Shown here in pieces: positions 42,702 through 50,952 of a stretch of 51,080 nucleotides of DNA (the first letter of the stretch is position 1; every line of letters begins with the position of its first letter). The stretch lies in the NCBI RefSeq assembly GCF_002899695.1, contig NZ_PPEL01000011.1, forward strand, positions 1 through 51,080, written 5' to 3'. The stretch is from Rubneribacter badeniensis (lineage in GTDB: Bacteria; Actinomycetota; Coriobacteriia; Coriobacteriales; Eggerthellaceae). A program made the position numbers and the translations under genes. Below the pieces are notes generated by a model. It was not told the DNA's origin, searched no databases, and saw only the letters and a program-made list of their open reading frames with translations.

Positions 42702-44399
42702 GTGGCGAACGGGTTTTCTGACAGAGTGCTGGGGGCGGCGGGGTTCGGCTTGTGCAAGGCCGCGATTTCGGTTGCCTATATCACGGCGATGGGGTCGGTG
42801 TCCTCGAGCGTTGGGTTCGTGTCCGAACTCGATTTCATGTTCACGATGAATATGGCATCGTTCGTCACGGCTTTCGTTGTTTTGCTGCTGGTGGGGACGG
42901 GGCGTTTGCGTCCGGGAAGGCTATCCCAGGTGCCTGCCGTCATCGCATTACTTGTTGGGTTCTTTCTGAGCGCGACGGGTGTGATGACGGGGCTGCCCGT
43001 GGGCGCTACCGCTGCGCTGTACGGCCTTCTGTGCGGCTTCGCGCTGACGGTGCTCAATGCCGCATGGCTTGAGGTGTTCGCTGCGGAGTCTGACGCGACG
43101 ACCGGCGTATGCCAGGTTCTCGGCGGGCTTGTCGTGCAGTGCGCGCTTGTGTCGGTGGCGCCGCTTTTGGCTTCGTTCGCAGCCAGCGTGCTCTCCATCG
43201 TGGCGGTTGCGACGTCGGCACTGCTGCTTTCGCGCCTCAAGCGCAAGGTCGCGTTTCCCGGGAGGGTGCCATTGCTGCCGGAGCGGTCGGACGAGCGGTT
43301 TCGGTTGCTGCAAGCGTGCTTGTGCCTGTTCGTCCTCGTGGGCGTGGTGGGTATTCTGCACACCACGGTGCTCGGGTCGCAGTCGGAGCATATCGTGGGC
43401 GATGTGAACATGTGGATGCCCCTCGTGGCGGCCACGATGCTCACGGCGGTTGTGGCGGGTCTGACCATGCGCCATCCCGATCCCACGGCGGTGTACAAGG
43501 GCTGCCTGCCGGTCATGCTGGTGCTTTTGTCGCTGCTGCCGTTTTTCGGCGAGGTACTCGGCGGGCTGGCCGGATTGGTGATGATCACGTGTTATGACGT
43601 GTGCGGCATGGTGTTTCTGCTGTTCATCGTCGACCGAACGCGCGCGCTGGGCGTATCGGTCTACGCGTTGTCGAGCGTGTACTCGGGAGGATCGGGGCTG
43701 TTTTTGGCTGTTGGGCTGGGCATCGGCAACGCCCTCGGCGCGCTGAGCGCCGACTACGGGCTGTCGCTTTTGACGCTGCTGGCGTTCGCGGCCATCTATC
43801 CGCTGGCCCTCGTGCTGTTGGTGGTGCTGCGGCGCGTGTATCCTGCAGGAGCAGCGGGCTCGCGTGCGGAGGGAGGGGAGCCGGCTGGCGTCGCGCAGGT
43901 CGAGGGCGCGGGAAGGGCGAGCGCTGTCGCTCGGGGCGCTGGTGCGGGGGAAGTGCGTGCTGCTGCGGGCGCAGATGGGGAGAGGCGTGCGTCGGCGTGG
44001 GCGTCGGCGGGCGATTGCGCGGGGGAGGGCCGCTTGAGGAGCGCTGACGCGGGCGCGGATGCCCAAGCGGCGGTAGGCGCGGCCGCTTCGACGGGAGAGG
44101 CTTCGAGCGACTTGCTGCGTGCGAAGATCGAGCCCGGGGTTGCTCCTGTTGTCGAGGACGTGCTTGCTGCGGGGGCCGATGCGGTGGCGGCTCGCTTCGA
44201 CCTCACGCGTCGCGAGCGTGAGATCCTTGGCTACCTGGCGCGCGGCCGTTCGGCTCGGTTCATCGCCGAGACGTTGGTCATCTCCGAGAACACCGCATGG
44301 GCGCACATCAAGCGCATCTATGCGAAGACGGGCGTCCATTCCAAGCAAGAGCTCATGAGCATGGTGGAGCGACGCGCGGGCGAGGGCGCTGGGCGATGA
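42702..44399 (+). CDS. Membrane-spanning LuxR-family regulator, unit 5, with long Ala/Gly linker
   Basis: This 565-residue regulator starts with GTG at 42702, behind GGAGGAGG. About twelve helices (residues 10-380) are followed by an unusually long, Ala/Gly/Glu-rich linker of about 100 residues. The LuxR helix-turn-helix then follows: FDLTRREREILGYLARG, RFIAETLVISENTAWAH, IKRIYAKTGVHSKQELM (about 495-555). The linker makes it some 70 residues longer than the other three LuxR proteins here. It is divergent from the FMN/FAD reductase and probably controls it. Confidence 0.87.
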   Translation: MANGFSDRVLGAAGFGLCKAAISVAYITAMGSVSSSVGFVSELDFMFTMNMASFVTAFVVLLLVGTGRLRPGRLSQVPAVIALLVGFFLSATGVMTGLPVGATAALYGLLCGFALTVLNAAWLEVFAAESDATTGVCQVLGGLVVQCALVSVAPLLASFAASVLSIVAVATSALLLSRLKRKVAFPGRVPLLPERSDERFRLLQACLCLFVLVGVVGILHTTVLGSQSEHIVGDVNMWMPLVAATMLTAVVAGLTMRHPDPTAVYKGCLPVMLVLLSLLPFFGEVLGGLAGLVMITCYDVCGMVFLLFIVDRTRALGVSVYALSSVYSGGSGLFLAVGLGIGNALGALSADYGLSLLTLLAFAAIYPLALVLLVVLRRVYPAGAAGSRAEGGEPAGVAQVEGAGRASAVARGAGAGEVRAAAGADGERRASAWASAGDCAGEGRLRSADAGADAQAAVGAAASTGEASSDLLRAKIEPGVAPVVEDVLAAGADAVAARFDLTRREREILGYLARGRSARFIAETLVISENTAWAHIKRIYAKTGVHSKQELMSMVERRAGEGAGR

Positions 44400-45065
44400 T
44401 TGCGCGGGACGCGCTGGTCAGCGCTCACCTCCCTCCCTCTCCGCTTCCCGCGCCCCTTCTGCCTTTCTGCCCCTTCCGTCTTCCGCCCTTCTCCTTGATG
44501 CTGATGCGTGTACGGTAAGGGATTGAAAAGTTTTTCTTGATAGTTTACCGAAGGTTCGTGGCAGAGGTCACATACGGTAAAGTTATTGGCAGTTTTTCGT
44601 GATATTGTACCGAAATCGCTTGTTCGCACGCTGAAAAGCGTGCCGGAAGGGCTTTCTAGGGTTGCTTCGCCTTCCTTGCGGTAAGATATCGCTGAAAATT
44701 TCTGAATCTATTACCATAATGAGCATCTTGCTGCACGGCTTTCTTCGTTGTGCGTTTGGGATGGTCTCTTCTTGCCGCGTTTGCGCCGTCCTCTCGTGCG
44801 GCCCCGCCATGCCGCCCTCTCCGTCGCGCGCTGCTGCACCGTCGTCCCCGCGCGCCCCTGAGCGTCGCCTTCGCCGCTCGGGTCGCGAATATTTCTCCAT
44901 ATTCGGAGTTTTCCCACAACAAGCCTCGCGCGGGTGGCGATCGCGTGGCTATAATAGCAAACAACACCCGAGCAACGGATGCTTGACGGGATGCTTTCGC
45001 CCGCCGCGTTGAGACACCCGCGCCGCACCCATGCGCAGACCGCGCCGACCGCAGATGGAGGAGTC
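44400..45065. other. AT-rich gap with three 42-bp repeats, upstream of guaB
   Basis: There is no recognised gene in 666 bp. The stretch 44505-44725 is clearly richer in A and T than its surroundings and holds three related 42-bp elements. TATAAT at 44950-44955 is a good -10 box for guaB, with a leader of about 105 nt. Confidence 0.6.
44511..44718. repeat. Three 42-bp direct repeats with inverted ends
   Basis: The copies lie at 44511-44552, 44573-44614 and 44677-44718. Each has CGGTAA, exactly 26 bp, then TTACC or GTACC; a TTTC word sits in the middle. Copies 1 and 2 share 31 of 42 bases; copy 3 is more diverged but keeps the spacing. The ends GGTAA/TTACC are inverted. Confidence 0.75.
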
Positions 45066-46589
45066 ATGGCCTACTACTTCGACGAGCCGTCCCGTACCTT
45101 CAACGAGTACCTGCTGGTTCCGGGACATACCCCGGCATCGTGCGTGCCTACGGCTGTGAGCTTGAAGACTCCGCTTGTGAAGTACCGCAAAGGCGAGGAG
45201 GAGTGCCCGCTTTCGCTTAACATCCCTATGGTGTCGGCCATCATGACCGCCGTGTCCGACGACCGCATGGCGGTAGCGCTGGCCACCGAGGGCGGCCTGT
45301 CGTTCATCTACGGCAACCAGTCCATCGAGGATGAGGCGGCCATGGTCGCACGCGTCAAAGACTACAAGGCCGGCTTCGTCACTTCCGACGCTAACCTCTC
45401 GCCCGACATGACGCTGGCCGACGTGGTGGCCCTCAAGGAGGAGCATGGACACTCCACTATGCCCGTCACCGATGACGGCACGGCGCATGGCAAGCTGTTG
45501 GGCATTGTGACCGGCCGCGACTACCGGTTGTCGCGCATGGGGTTGGACGAGAAGGTGGCCGACTTCATGACGCCGCGCGAGAAGCTTATCGTGGCGCCTG
45601 CGGACACCACGCTCAAGGTTGCCAACGACATCATCTGGGATAACAAGCTGAACTCCCTGCCCATCGTGGATGCGGACGACCGTTTGGTGGCGCTCGTGTT
45701 CCGCAAGGACTACGATTCGCACAAGTCCAACCCCAACGAGATGTTGGACGCGCACAAGCGCTACATGGTGGGTGCGGGCATCAACTCCCGCGACTACGCC
45801 GAGCGCGTGCCGGCGCTCGTGGAGGCTGGCGCGGACGTGGTGTGCATCGACAGCTCCGAGGGCTTCTCCGACTGGCAGAAGATAACCATCGAATGGGTGC
45901 GCGAGCACTACGGCGACACGGTGAAGATCGGCGCGGGCAACGTCGTGGATGCCGACGGCTTCCGGTTCCTGGCCGAAGCGGGCGCCGACTTCGTGAAGAT
46001 CGGCATCGGCGGCGGCTCCATCTGCATCACGCGCGAGACGAAGGGCATCGGTCGCGGTCAGGCCACGGCCACCATCGAGGTGGCGAAGGCGCGCGACGAG
46101 TACTTCCGCGAGACGGGCGTCTACATCCCGCTGTGCTCCGACGGCGGCATCGTCTACGATCACCATATCTCGCTCGCGCTGGCCATGGGCGCCGACTTCG
46201 TCATGCTGGGCCGCTACTTCGCCCGCTTCGACGAGAGCCCGTCGAACAAGGTGATGGTGAACGGCACCTACATGAAGGAGTACTGGGGCGAGGGTTCGGC
46301 CCGCGCGCGCAACTGGCAGCGCTACGACCTGGGCGGCAAGAAGAAGAACCTCACGTTCGAGGAAGGCGTGGACAGCTACGTGCCCTACGCCGGCAGCTTG
46401 AAGGACAACGTGGACGTGACACTGCTCAAGCTGAAGTCCACCATGTGCAACTGCGGCGCGCTCACCATCCCCGAGTTCCAGGACAAGGCGAAGCTCACGT
46501 TGGTGTCTGCCACGTCCATCGTGGAGGGCGGCGCGCACGACGTGCTGCTGAAGGACAAGACTCCCTATGTGAGCAACACCATGCGCTGA
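45066..46589 (+). CDS. guaB: IMP dehydrogenase
   Basis: This 507-residue enzyme oxidises IMP to XMP with NAD+, the first committed step of GMP synthesis. The catalytic loop is [18 protein letters not shown], with C320. Two CBS domains (about 105-220, including [13 protein letters not shown] and [10 protein letters not shown]) interrupt the TIM barrel. The late [27 protein letters not shown] matches the phosphate-binding region. GGAGGAG precedes the ATG at 45066. A strong hairpin terminator follows the gene, so it appears to be a single-gene transcript. Confidence 0.95.
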   Translation: MAYYFDEPSRTFNEYLLVPGHTPASCVPTAVSLKTPLVKYRKGEEECPLSLNIPMVSAIMTAVSDDRMAVALATEGGLSFIYGNQSIEDEAAMVARVKDYKAGFVTSDANLSPDMTLADVVALKEEHGHSTMPVTDDGTAHGKLLGIVTGRDYRLSRMGLDEKVADFMTPREKLIVAPADTTLKVANDIIWDNKLNSLPIVDADDRLVALVFRKDYDSHKSNPNEMLDAHKRYMVGAGINSRDYAERVPALVEAGADVVCIDSSEGFSDWQKITIEWVREHYGDTVKIGAGNVVDADGFRFLAEAGADFVKIGIGGGSICITRETKGIGRGQATATIEVAKARDEYFRETGVYIPLCSDGGIVYDHHISLALAMGADFVMLGRYFARFDESPSNKVMVNGTYMKEYWGEGSARARNWQRYDLGGKKKNLTFEEGVDSYVPYAGSLKDNVDVTLLKLKSTMCNCGALTIPEFQDKAKLTLVSATSIVEGGAHDVLLKDKTPYVSNTMR

Positions 46590-46661
46590 TCCTTTTCAGG
46601 CGCGTGCCCTGCATGACGACCCGGCCCCGCCCCCTCCCTCCCTGCGGGGCCACTTTTCAGG

Positions 46662-46700
46662 AAAGGCCGACGTCCCCTTCATCAGGGGGCGCCGGCCTTT
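46662..46700 (+). terminator. guaB terminator
   Basis: AAAGGCCG (46662-46669) pairs with CGGCCTTT (46693-46700), and an inner CCCCT / AGGGG stem adds to it. It lies about 75 bp after the guaB stop. Confidence 0.75.
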
Positions 46701-46701
46701 C

Positions 46702-47179
46702 GCGTGGCTGGGGGCGAGGCGTTTTCAAGAAGCGGCGTGCCGAGGCATCGGAGCGCGTTGTCTGTCTGGGATGGGCGTCTGGTGCGAATGGATGTTTCAC
46801 GTGAACCATCGGGAAGAATCGTTCGTCTGTTGTTGGAGGGGGCTGCGCGTCGTTCGGTTTCAGCGTGTTTTGCGTTTCGCGCGTGGCTTCGTTGCGCGTT
46901 CAGCCCTCTTGGTGTAGTGCTTGCGGCTTTGGCGCGCGTCTGACTGCCGGCGTCGTCAGATGCCGGCACAGCGTTCACGTCGCGTCGAATGCTCGGACGT
47001 CGCGTCTTCCTCGCCCGGCTTTTTGCCTTTCTTGCGCTCGCGTTTCGCGTCTTGCGCTCCTCGCGCCTCGTTTCCCGTTTGCCCGTACCGTTCGCGCGGA
47101 GACGGGCGGGAGCGTTGTGCTGCAGTCGCACGATGCGACGCCGCTCTAGCTTTCCCGCGCCGTTCGTGCGGCGCGGACG
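46702..47179. other. Gap with degenerate parS, no gene
   Basis: Apart from the parS-like site, this stretch is rich in CGTTTCGCG-type words. Its open frames have no domain or ribosome site. Confidence 0.45.
46793..46808. promoter_or_regulatory. parS-like site with one mismatch
   Basis: TGTTTCACGTGAACCA differs from the perfect parS at one position (third base from the end). It lies 1.5 kb from the perfect site at 48314. Confidence 0.65.
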
Positions 47180-48106
47180 TTAGGAACGGTGCGCCACGAC
47201 GGTGGGGTTGGCTTTGATGACGGCGTGCAGTTCGTCGATGTAGCGCAAAAGCAGGGGGCTCGGGCGGCGCTCGTTGTGCATGAGGTAGCCCACCTGCATC
47301 GTCTCGTCCACGTCGAGCGGAATGCTCGCGATGCCCGAGTGCATTTCGGCTGACAGCACGCCGGTTGACAGCGTGTAGCCGTTGTAGCTGGTCAGCAGGT
47401 TGGTGAGCGTGCCGCGGTCCGAGATGCGGATGTTGCGCTTGTGCGGCAGGTGGGCAAGCGGCTCCTCGGAGTAGTAGAACGAGTTCGTGGTGCCCTGCTC
47501 GAAGGAATAGCGCGGATACGGCTCCAAGTCCTCGGGTCTAAGCAGCGTGCGCGCGGCCAGCGGATGGTGCTCGCCCACGAACACATGAACGCGCGCGTCG
47601 AATAGGGGGAAGTACGTCACGTCGGCGTCGTCGAACGCCTTGCGCAGCACGCGGCGGTTGAAGTCGTCGGTGTAGAGGATGCCCACTTCGCTGCGGAACG
47701 TGCGCACGTCGTCGACGATCTCGGCCGTGGTGGCCTCGCGCAGGACGAATTCGTACTCTTCGCTCTCGCATGCTTCCACCACGTTCACGAACGCCTGCAC
47801 GCTGAACGCGTAATGCTGCGTGGACACGGCGAGGCGCAGATGGACGGACCCTTTGTCGGCGTAGCGCGCTTCCAGCATGTCGGCCTGCTCGATGACCTGG
47901 CGCGCGTAGCCCAAAAGCTCGGTGCCGTCGTTGGTGAGCGTCACGCCGCGGTTGCTGCGCGTGAAGACGGTGATGCCCAGCTCGCGTTCGAGCTCTTTGA
48001 TGGCGGTGGACAGGTTCGACTGCGAAGCGTACAGGTTTTGCGCGGCGGCGTTGATGGAGCCGTACTCCGCGATGGCGATGAGGTAGCGCAGCTGCTGCAG
48101 GGTCAT
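47180..48106 (-). CDS. LysR-type transcriptional regulator
   Basis: This 308-residue regulator has an N-terminal winged helix-turn-helix (MTLQQLRYLIAIAEYGSINA, then AQNLYASQSNLSTAIKELE; residues 1-60) and a two-lobed effector domain (about 90-300). It is divergent from the PaaK-type ligase gene, the usual place for a LysR activator of that gene. GGGGAGG precedes the ATG. Its effector domain clearly resembles the stand-alone 219-residue protein encoded downstream of the ligase (shared TQHYAF/GQHYLF, EIVDDV/GVIDDV, NGYTLSTG/NGYTVTSG), which suggests a duplicated sensor. Confidence 0.92.
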   Translation of the reverse strand: MTLQQLRYLIAIAEYGSINAAAQNLYASQSNLSTAIKELERELGITVFTRSNRGVTLTNDGTELLGYARQVIEQADMLEARYADKGSVHLRLAVSTQHYAFSVQAFVNVVEACESEEYEFVLREATTAEIVDDVRTFRSEVGILYTDDFNRRVLRKAFDDADVTYFPLFDARVHVFVGEHHPLAARTLLRPEDLEPYPRYSFEQGTTNSFYYSEEPLAHLPHKRNIRISDRGTLTNLLTSYNGYTLSTGVLSAEMHSGIASIPLDVDETMQVGYLMHNERRPSPLLLRYIDELHAVIKANPTVVAHRS

Positions 48107-48406
48107 GGTGCCTCCCCGGCCGAATCGAGGCGAGCGGCGAGCCCGCCCGCTTGTTCTGTCAAACGTGATCGTTCCTATATTTTACTAAGTTATTGATTTT
48201 GTAGATAGCGAACCATCAAAACATCGAATGGCCTGAGAGGTTGTGCTCAGGGGCCGTTCGTGGTTTCATGCTTTACGCCGCTTTTCGCAGGAAAACCCCT
48301 GTTGACGAACGAATGTTTCACGTGAAACATTCGGGCCGGATCGCGGATGCCGCGACGCGGGGCGCGAAGGCGGTAACGGAACCGTATACGAACAAGGAGC
48401 ATCTTC
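48107..48406. other. Divergent region, LysR / CoA ligase
   Basis: An AT-rich stretch (48165-48225) probably holds the LysR sites and promoters. A short dyad CCTGAG / CTCAGG lies at 48232-48251. The region also contains a perfect parS. Confidence 0.5.
48314..48329. promoter_or_regulatory. parS site (ParB binding), perfect
   Basis: TGTTTCACGTGAAACA sits inside a 24-bp perfect palindrome (48310-48333). It is between lysR and the ligase gene, 78 bp before the ligase ATG. Confidence 0.9.
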
Positions 48407-49741
48407 ATGCGCAAGGACATCTCTCCCGATCAGAAGTATTACGACCCGGAGATCGAATGCATGCCGCGTCCGGAGCTCGAGGCGTTGCAGCTTGAGCGCC
48501 TGAAGGACATGGTGGCCTACGCGTACGACAACACGGTGTACTACAAGCGCGCGTTCGACGAGGCCGGCGTGGCGCCGAGCGACCTGCAGACGCTGGCCGA
48601 CATCGCGAAGTTTCCCTTCTGCGACAAGAAGACGGAGCGCGAAACCCAGCATGTGGGCAGTTTCTTCGGCGAGATGTGCTCCGTGCCCGAGGAAGAGGTC
48701 ATCTTCATGGCCACGTCGTCGGGTTCGACCGGCGTTCCCACGGTGAGCCCCTTCACGCAGGAGGACTTCGACCTGTGGCAGGACACCGAGGCGCGCCTGT
48801 TCTGGCAGGCGGGCATGCGTCCGAACGACCGCTACGTGCACGGTCTGAACTTCGCGCTGTACGTGGGCGGCCCCGACGTCATCGGCGCGCAGCGTTTGGG
48901 CGCGCTCGCCATCTGGGTGGGCGCCGTGCCGTCCGACCGTCTGCTGTTCGTGCTCAAGCAGTACCAGCCCACCGTCATCTGGACGTCGCCGTCCTACGCG
49001 TGGCATCTCGGCGAGATCGCCAAGGAGAAGGGCTTCAACCCGCGCGAAGACTTCAGCATCCACACCATCATTGTGGCCGGCGAGGCGGGCGGCTCCATCG
49101 CGTCCACGCGCGAGGCCATCGAGAACCTATGGGGCGCGAAGGTGGTGGACTTCTACGGGCTGTCCGACATCTACGGTGCCTGCGCGGCCGCCTGCGAGGC
49201 GCACGACGGTCTGCACATCGTGGAGGATCAGATCCTCGTGGAGACGGTGGATCCGGCGACGGGCGAGGTGCTGGCTCCCGGCGAGACGGGCGAGCTGGTG
49301 TTCACCACGCTCATGAAGAAAGCGCGCCCGATGATCCGCTTCCGCACGGGCGACATCGGCTATGTGAGCACCGGCACGTGCGAATGCGGTCGCACGCTCG
49401 CGCGCATCCATGTGACGGGTCGCAAGGACGAGATGTTCATCGTGGGCGCCGTCAACGTGTTCCCGAGCGATGTGGAGTTCGTCGTGCGCGGGTTGGAAGG
49501 CCTGACCGGCGAGTACTCCATCCGCGTGTACGAAAAGGACTTCACCTGCAAATACGAGGTGTCGGTGGAGCGCGCCCAGGGCAGCGACGAGCCCTACGAC
49601 GAAGTGGCCGCCCGCACTGAGGCCGCGCTCAAGGCGCACACCGGCGTGCGTCCCGCCAAGGTCATCGTGTATGATGCAGGCAAGCTGGGCACGTCGTCCG
49701 AGCACAAGGCATCGCGCTTCATCGATGAGCGTTGCCAGTAG
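48407..49741 (+). CDS. Phenylacetate-CoA ligase (PaaK)-type acyl-CoA synthetase
   Basis: This 444-residue adenylate-forming enzyme activates an aryl or similar acid with ATP and links it to CoA. The ATP loop ATSSGSTGVPT (102-112), the YGLSDIYG segment, the RTGDIG motif and the late GRKDEMFIVGAVNVFPSDVE are typical of PaaK. CECG suggests a partial zinc-binding loop seen in some members. AAGGAGC precedes the ATG. The divergent LysR and the downstream LysR-like sensor domain suggest induction by its substrate. Phenylacetate is the family default; the real acid is unknown, and no other paa genes are nearby. Confidence 0.88.
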   Translation: MRKDISPDQKYYDPEIECMPRPELEALQLERLKDMVAYAYDNTVYYKRAFDEAGVAPSDLQTLADIAKFPFCDKKTERETQHVGSFFGEMCSVPEEEVIFMATSSGSTGVPTVSPFTQEDFDLWQDTEARLFWQAGMRPNDRYVHGLNFALYVGGPDVIGAQRLGALAIWVGAVPSDRLLFVLKQYQPTVIWTSPSYAWHLGEIAKEKGFNPREDFSIHTIIVAGEAGGSIASTREAIENLWGAKVVDFYGLSDIYGACAAACEAHDGLHIVEDQILVETVDPATGEVLAPGETGELVFTTLMKKARPMIRFRTGDIGYVSTGTCECGRTLARIHVTGRKDEMFIVGAVNVFPSDVEFVVRGLEGLTGEYSIRVYEKDFTCKYEVSVERAQGSDEPYDEVAARTEAALKAHTGVRPAKVIVYDAGKLGTSSEHKASRFIDERCQ

Positions 49742-50003
49742 ATTCTGGCGGCTTGACGGCCGCCGGAACGGCTCGACGCTGCGGCCGGCTGTGGCACCGA
49801 ATCTTCGCGCGCTGGCGAAGGCTCACGTACCAAAGCGCGTGGAGCGCGCCGTACCCGCCAACGCGAGGCGCCAATCTTGCGCGACGAGCGCGCAAGATGC
49901 GCCCGCTCGGGCGCATGGCGAGGAACCGAACAAGCCAAAGGGCTTGTTCGCCACTGACTGATTTGGGCACGCGAGAAGGAAATCTTGCTGAAAGGAACCA
50001 CCT
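49742..50003. other. Three consecutive hairpins between ligase and sensor gene
   Basis: The hairpins are ATCTTGCGCG / CGCGCAAGAT (49874-49898), TGCGCCCG / CGGGCGCA (49898-49915) and CGAACAAGCC / GGCTTGTTCG with an AAAG loop (49927-49950). They would structure the mRNA just before the sensor-domain gene and may cause partial termination. Confidence 0.65.
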
Positions 50004-50663
50004 ATGACCACTGAAACCACCTTCGCCGTCTCTGGGCAGCACTACCTGTTCAACGTGCAGACGTTCGCGCACGTGGTGTTGGCGCTCGGCGGCGATGCGT
50101 ACCGCTACGCGCTGCGCGACCGCACCACCCGTGGCGTCATCGATGACGTCGCCAGCGGCAAGAGCGAGCTGGGCGTGCTGTTCGAGACCTCGGCCACGGC
50201 CGACGATGTGAACGCGGCGCTCGACGCGGCGGGCCTCGAGTTCGTCGAGCTCATCCAGTCGGCTCCGCGCGTAGCGCTGCCGAAGAGCCATCCCATGGTG
50301 AACGCCGAGAGCCTGACGCTCGAGGACATGGAGGACTTCCCGTACCTCTACTTCGAGCAGGACGCTGATTCGCCCGTGGCCTTCGCCGAGGAGGCGCTTG
50401 CCGATGCGCCGCGTGCCAAGAGCATCGCGTGCACCGACCGCGCATCGCTGTCCGAACTCATCGTGGCGCTCAACGGCTACACGGTGACGAGCGGCATCCT
50501 CGTGGGCATCTCCGACGGCGCCGGCCTCAATACCGTGCCGCTCGACACCGACGTGCAGCTGCGCCTCGGCTACGTTGTGCGCAAGGGCGAAGAGCTTGGC
50601 GAAATCGGCCAGCGCTTCGTGGACACCCTCAAGAAGAACCTCGTGAAGTACGCACGCTTCTAG
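50004..50663 (+). CDS. Stand-alone LysR effector-binding domain lacking the DNA-binding domain
   Basis: This 219-residue soluble protein corresponds to the effector domain of a LysR regulator, with no helix-turn-helix. It starts with its own ATG and an AAAGGAA site, and its first residues (FAVSGQHYLFNVQTFAHVV) align with residue about 92 onward of the LysR protein encoded at 47180-48106. Shared blocks include GVIDDVASGKSELGVLFE, PRVALPKSHPM, EDMEDFPYLYFEQ and LIVALNGYTVTSGILVG. The frame is intact, so it looks like a maintained gene, not a relic. It may buffer the ligand or form mixed oligomers with the full LysR. It is on the ligase strand, 262 bp downstream. Confidence 0.82.
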   Translation: MTTETTFAVSGQHYLFNVQTFAHVVLALGGDAYRYALRDRTTRGVIDDVASGKSELGVLFETSATADDVNAALDAAGLEFVELIQSAPRVALPKSHPMVNAESLTLEDMEDFPYLYFEQDADSPVAFAEEALADAPRAKSIACTDRASLSELIVALNGYTVTSGILVGISDGAGLNTVPLDTDVQLRLGYVVRKGEELGEIGQRFVDTLKKNLVKYARF

Positions 50664-50952
50664 CCGCGAGCGCGGGCGATGCAAAACGAGCCGAGGGGCG
50701 GGCGCCTGTTCCGTACGCGTGCATGCGGAGGTTTCGGGAAGGCGCACGCCCCAAACCGCAGCGGGAACAGCTCGTCTCGCATGCGTGCACGCGGAGGCTC
50801 CGGCGACGTGTAATCGCGCGCCTTGGCCAAAGCGTTTGCAGTGCGCGCCTTGGCCGGGGAAGGTGCTGATGGCTTTGCGTCTGACGCCGGAATCGCGCAG
50901 CAAGCGCCAGACGTTGCCAAATGGCTCGATTAGTGCTTTTGTGCGTCTAGAA
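50664..50952. other. Gap before the right IS element
   Basis: No gene is seen. GCGCGCCTTGGCC occurs twice (about 50816 and 50846), and GCGTGCATGCGGAGG has a near copy 80 bp later. The stretch is probably a decayed junction. Confidence 0.4.

Noticed and set aside
44511-44718. CRISPR array
   Set aside because: Only three diverged repeats, with unequal gaps of 20 and 62 bp, and no cas genes in the window.
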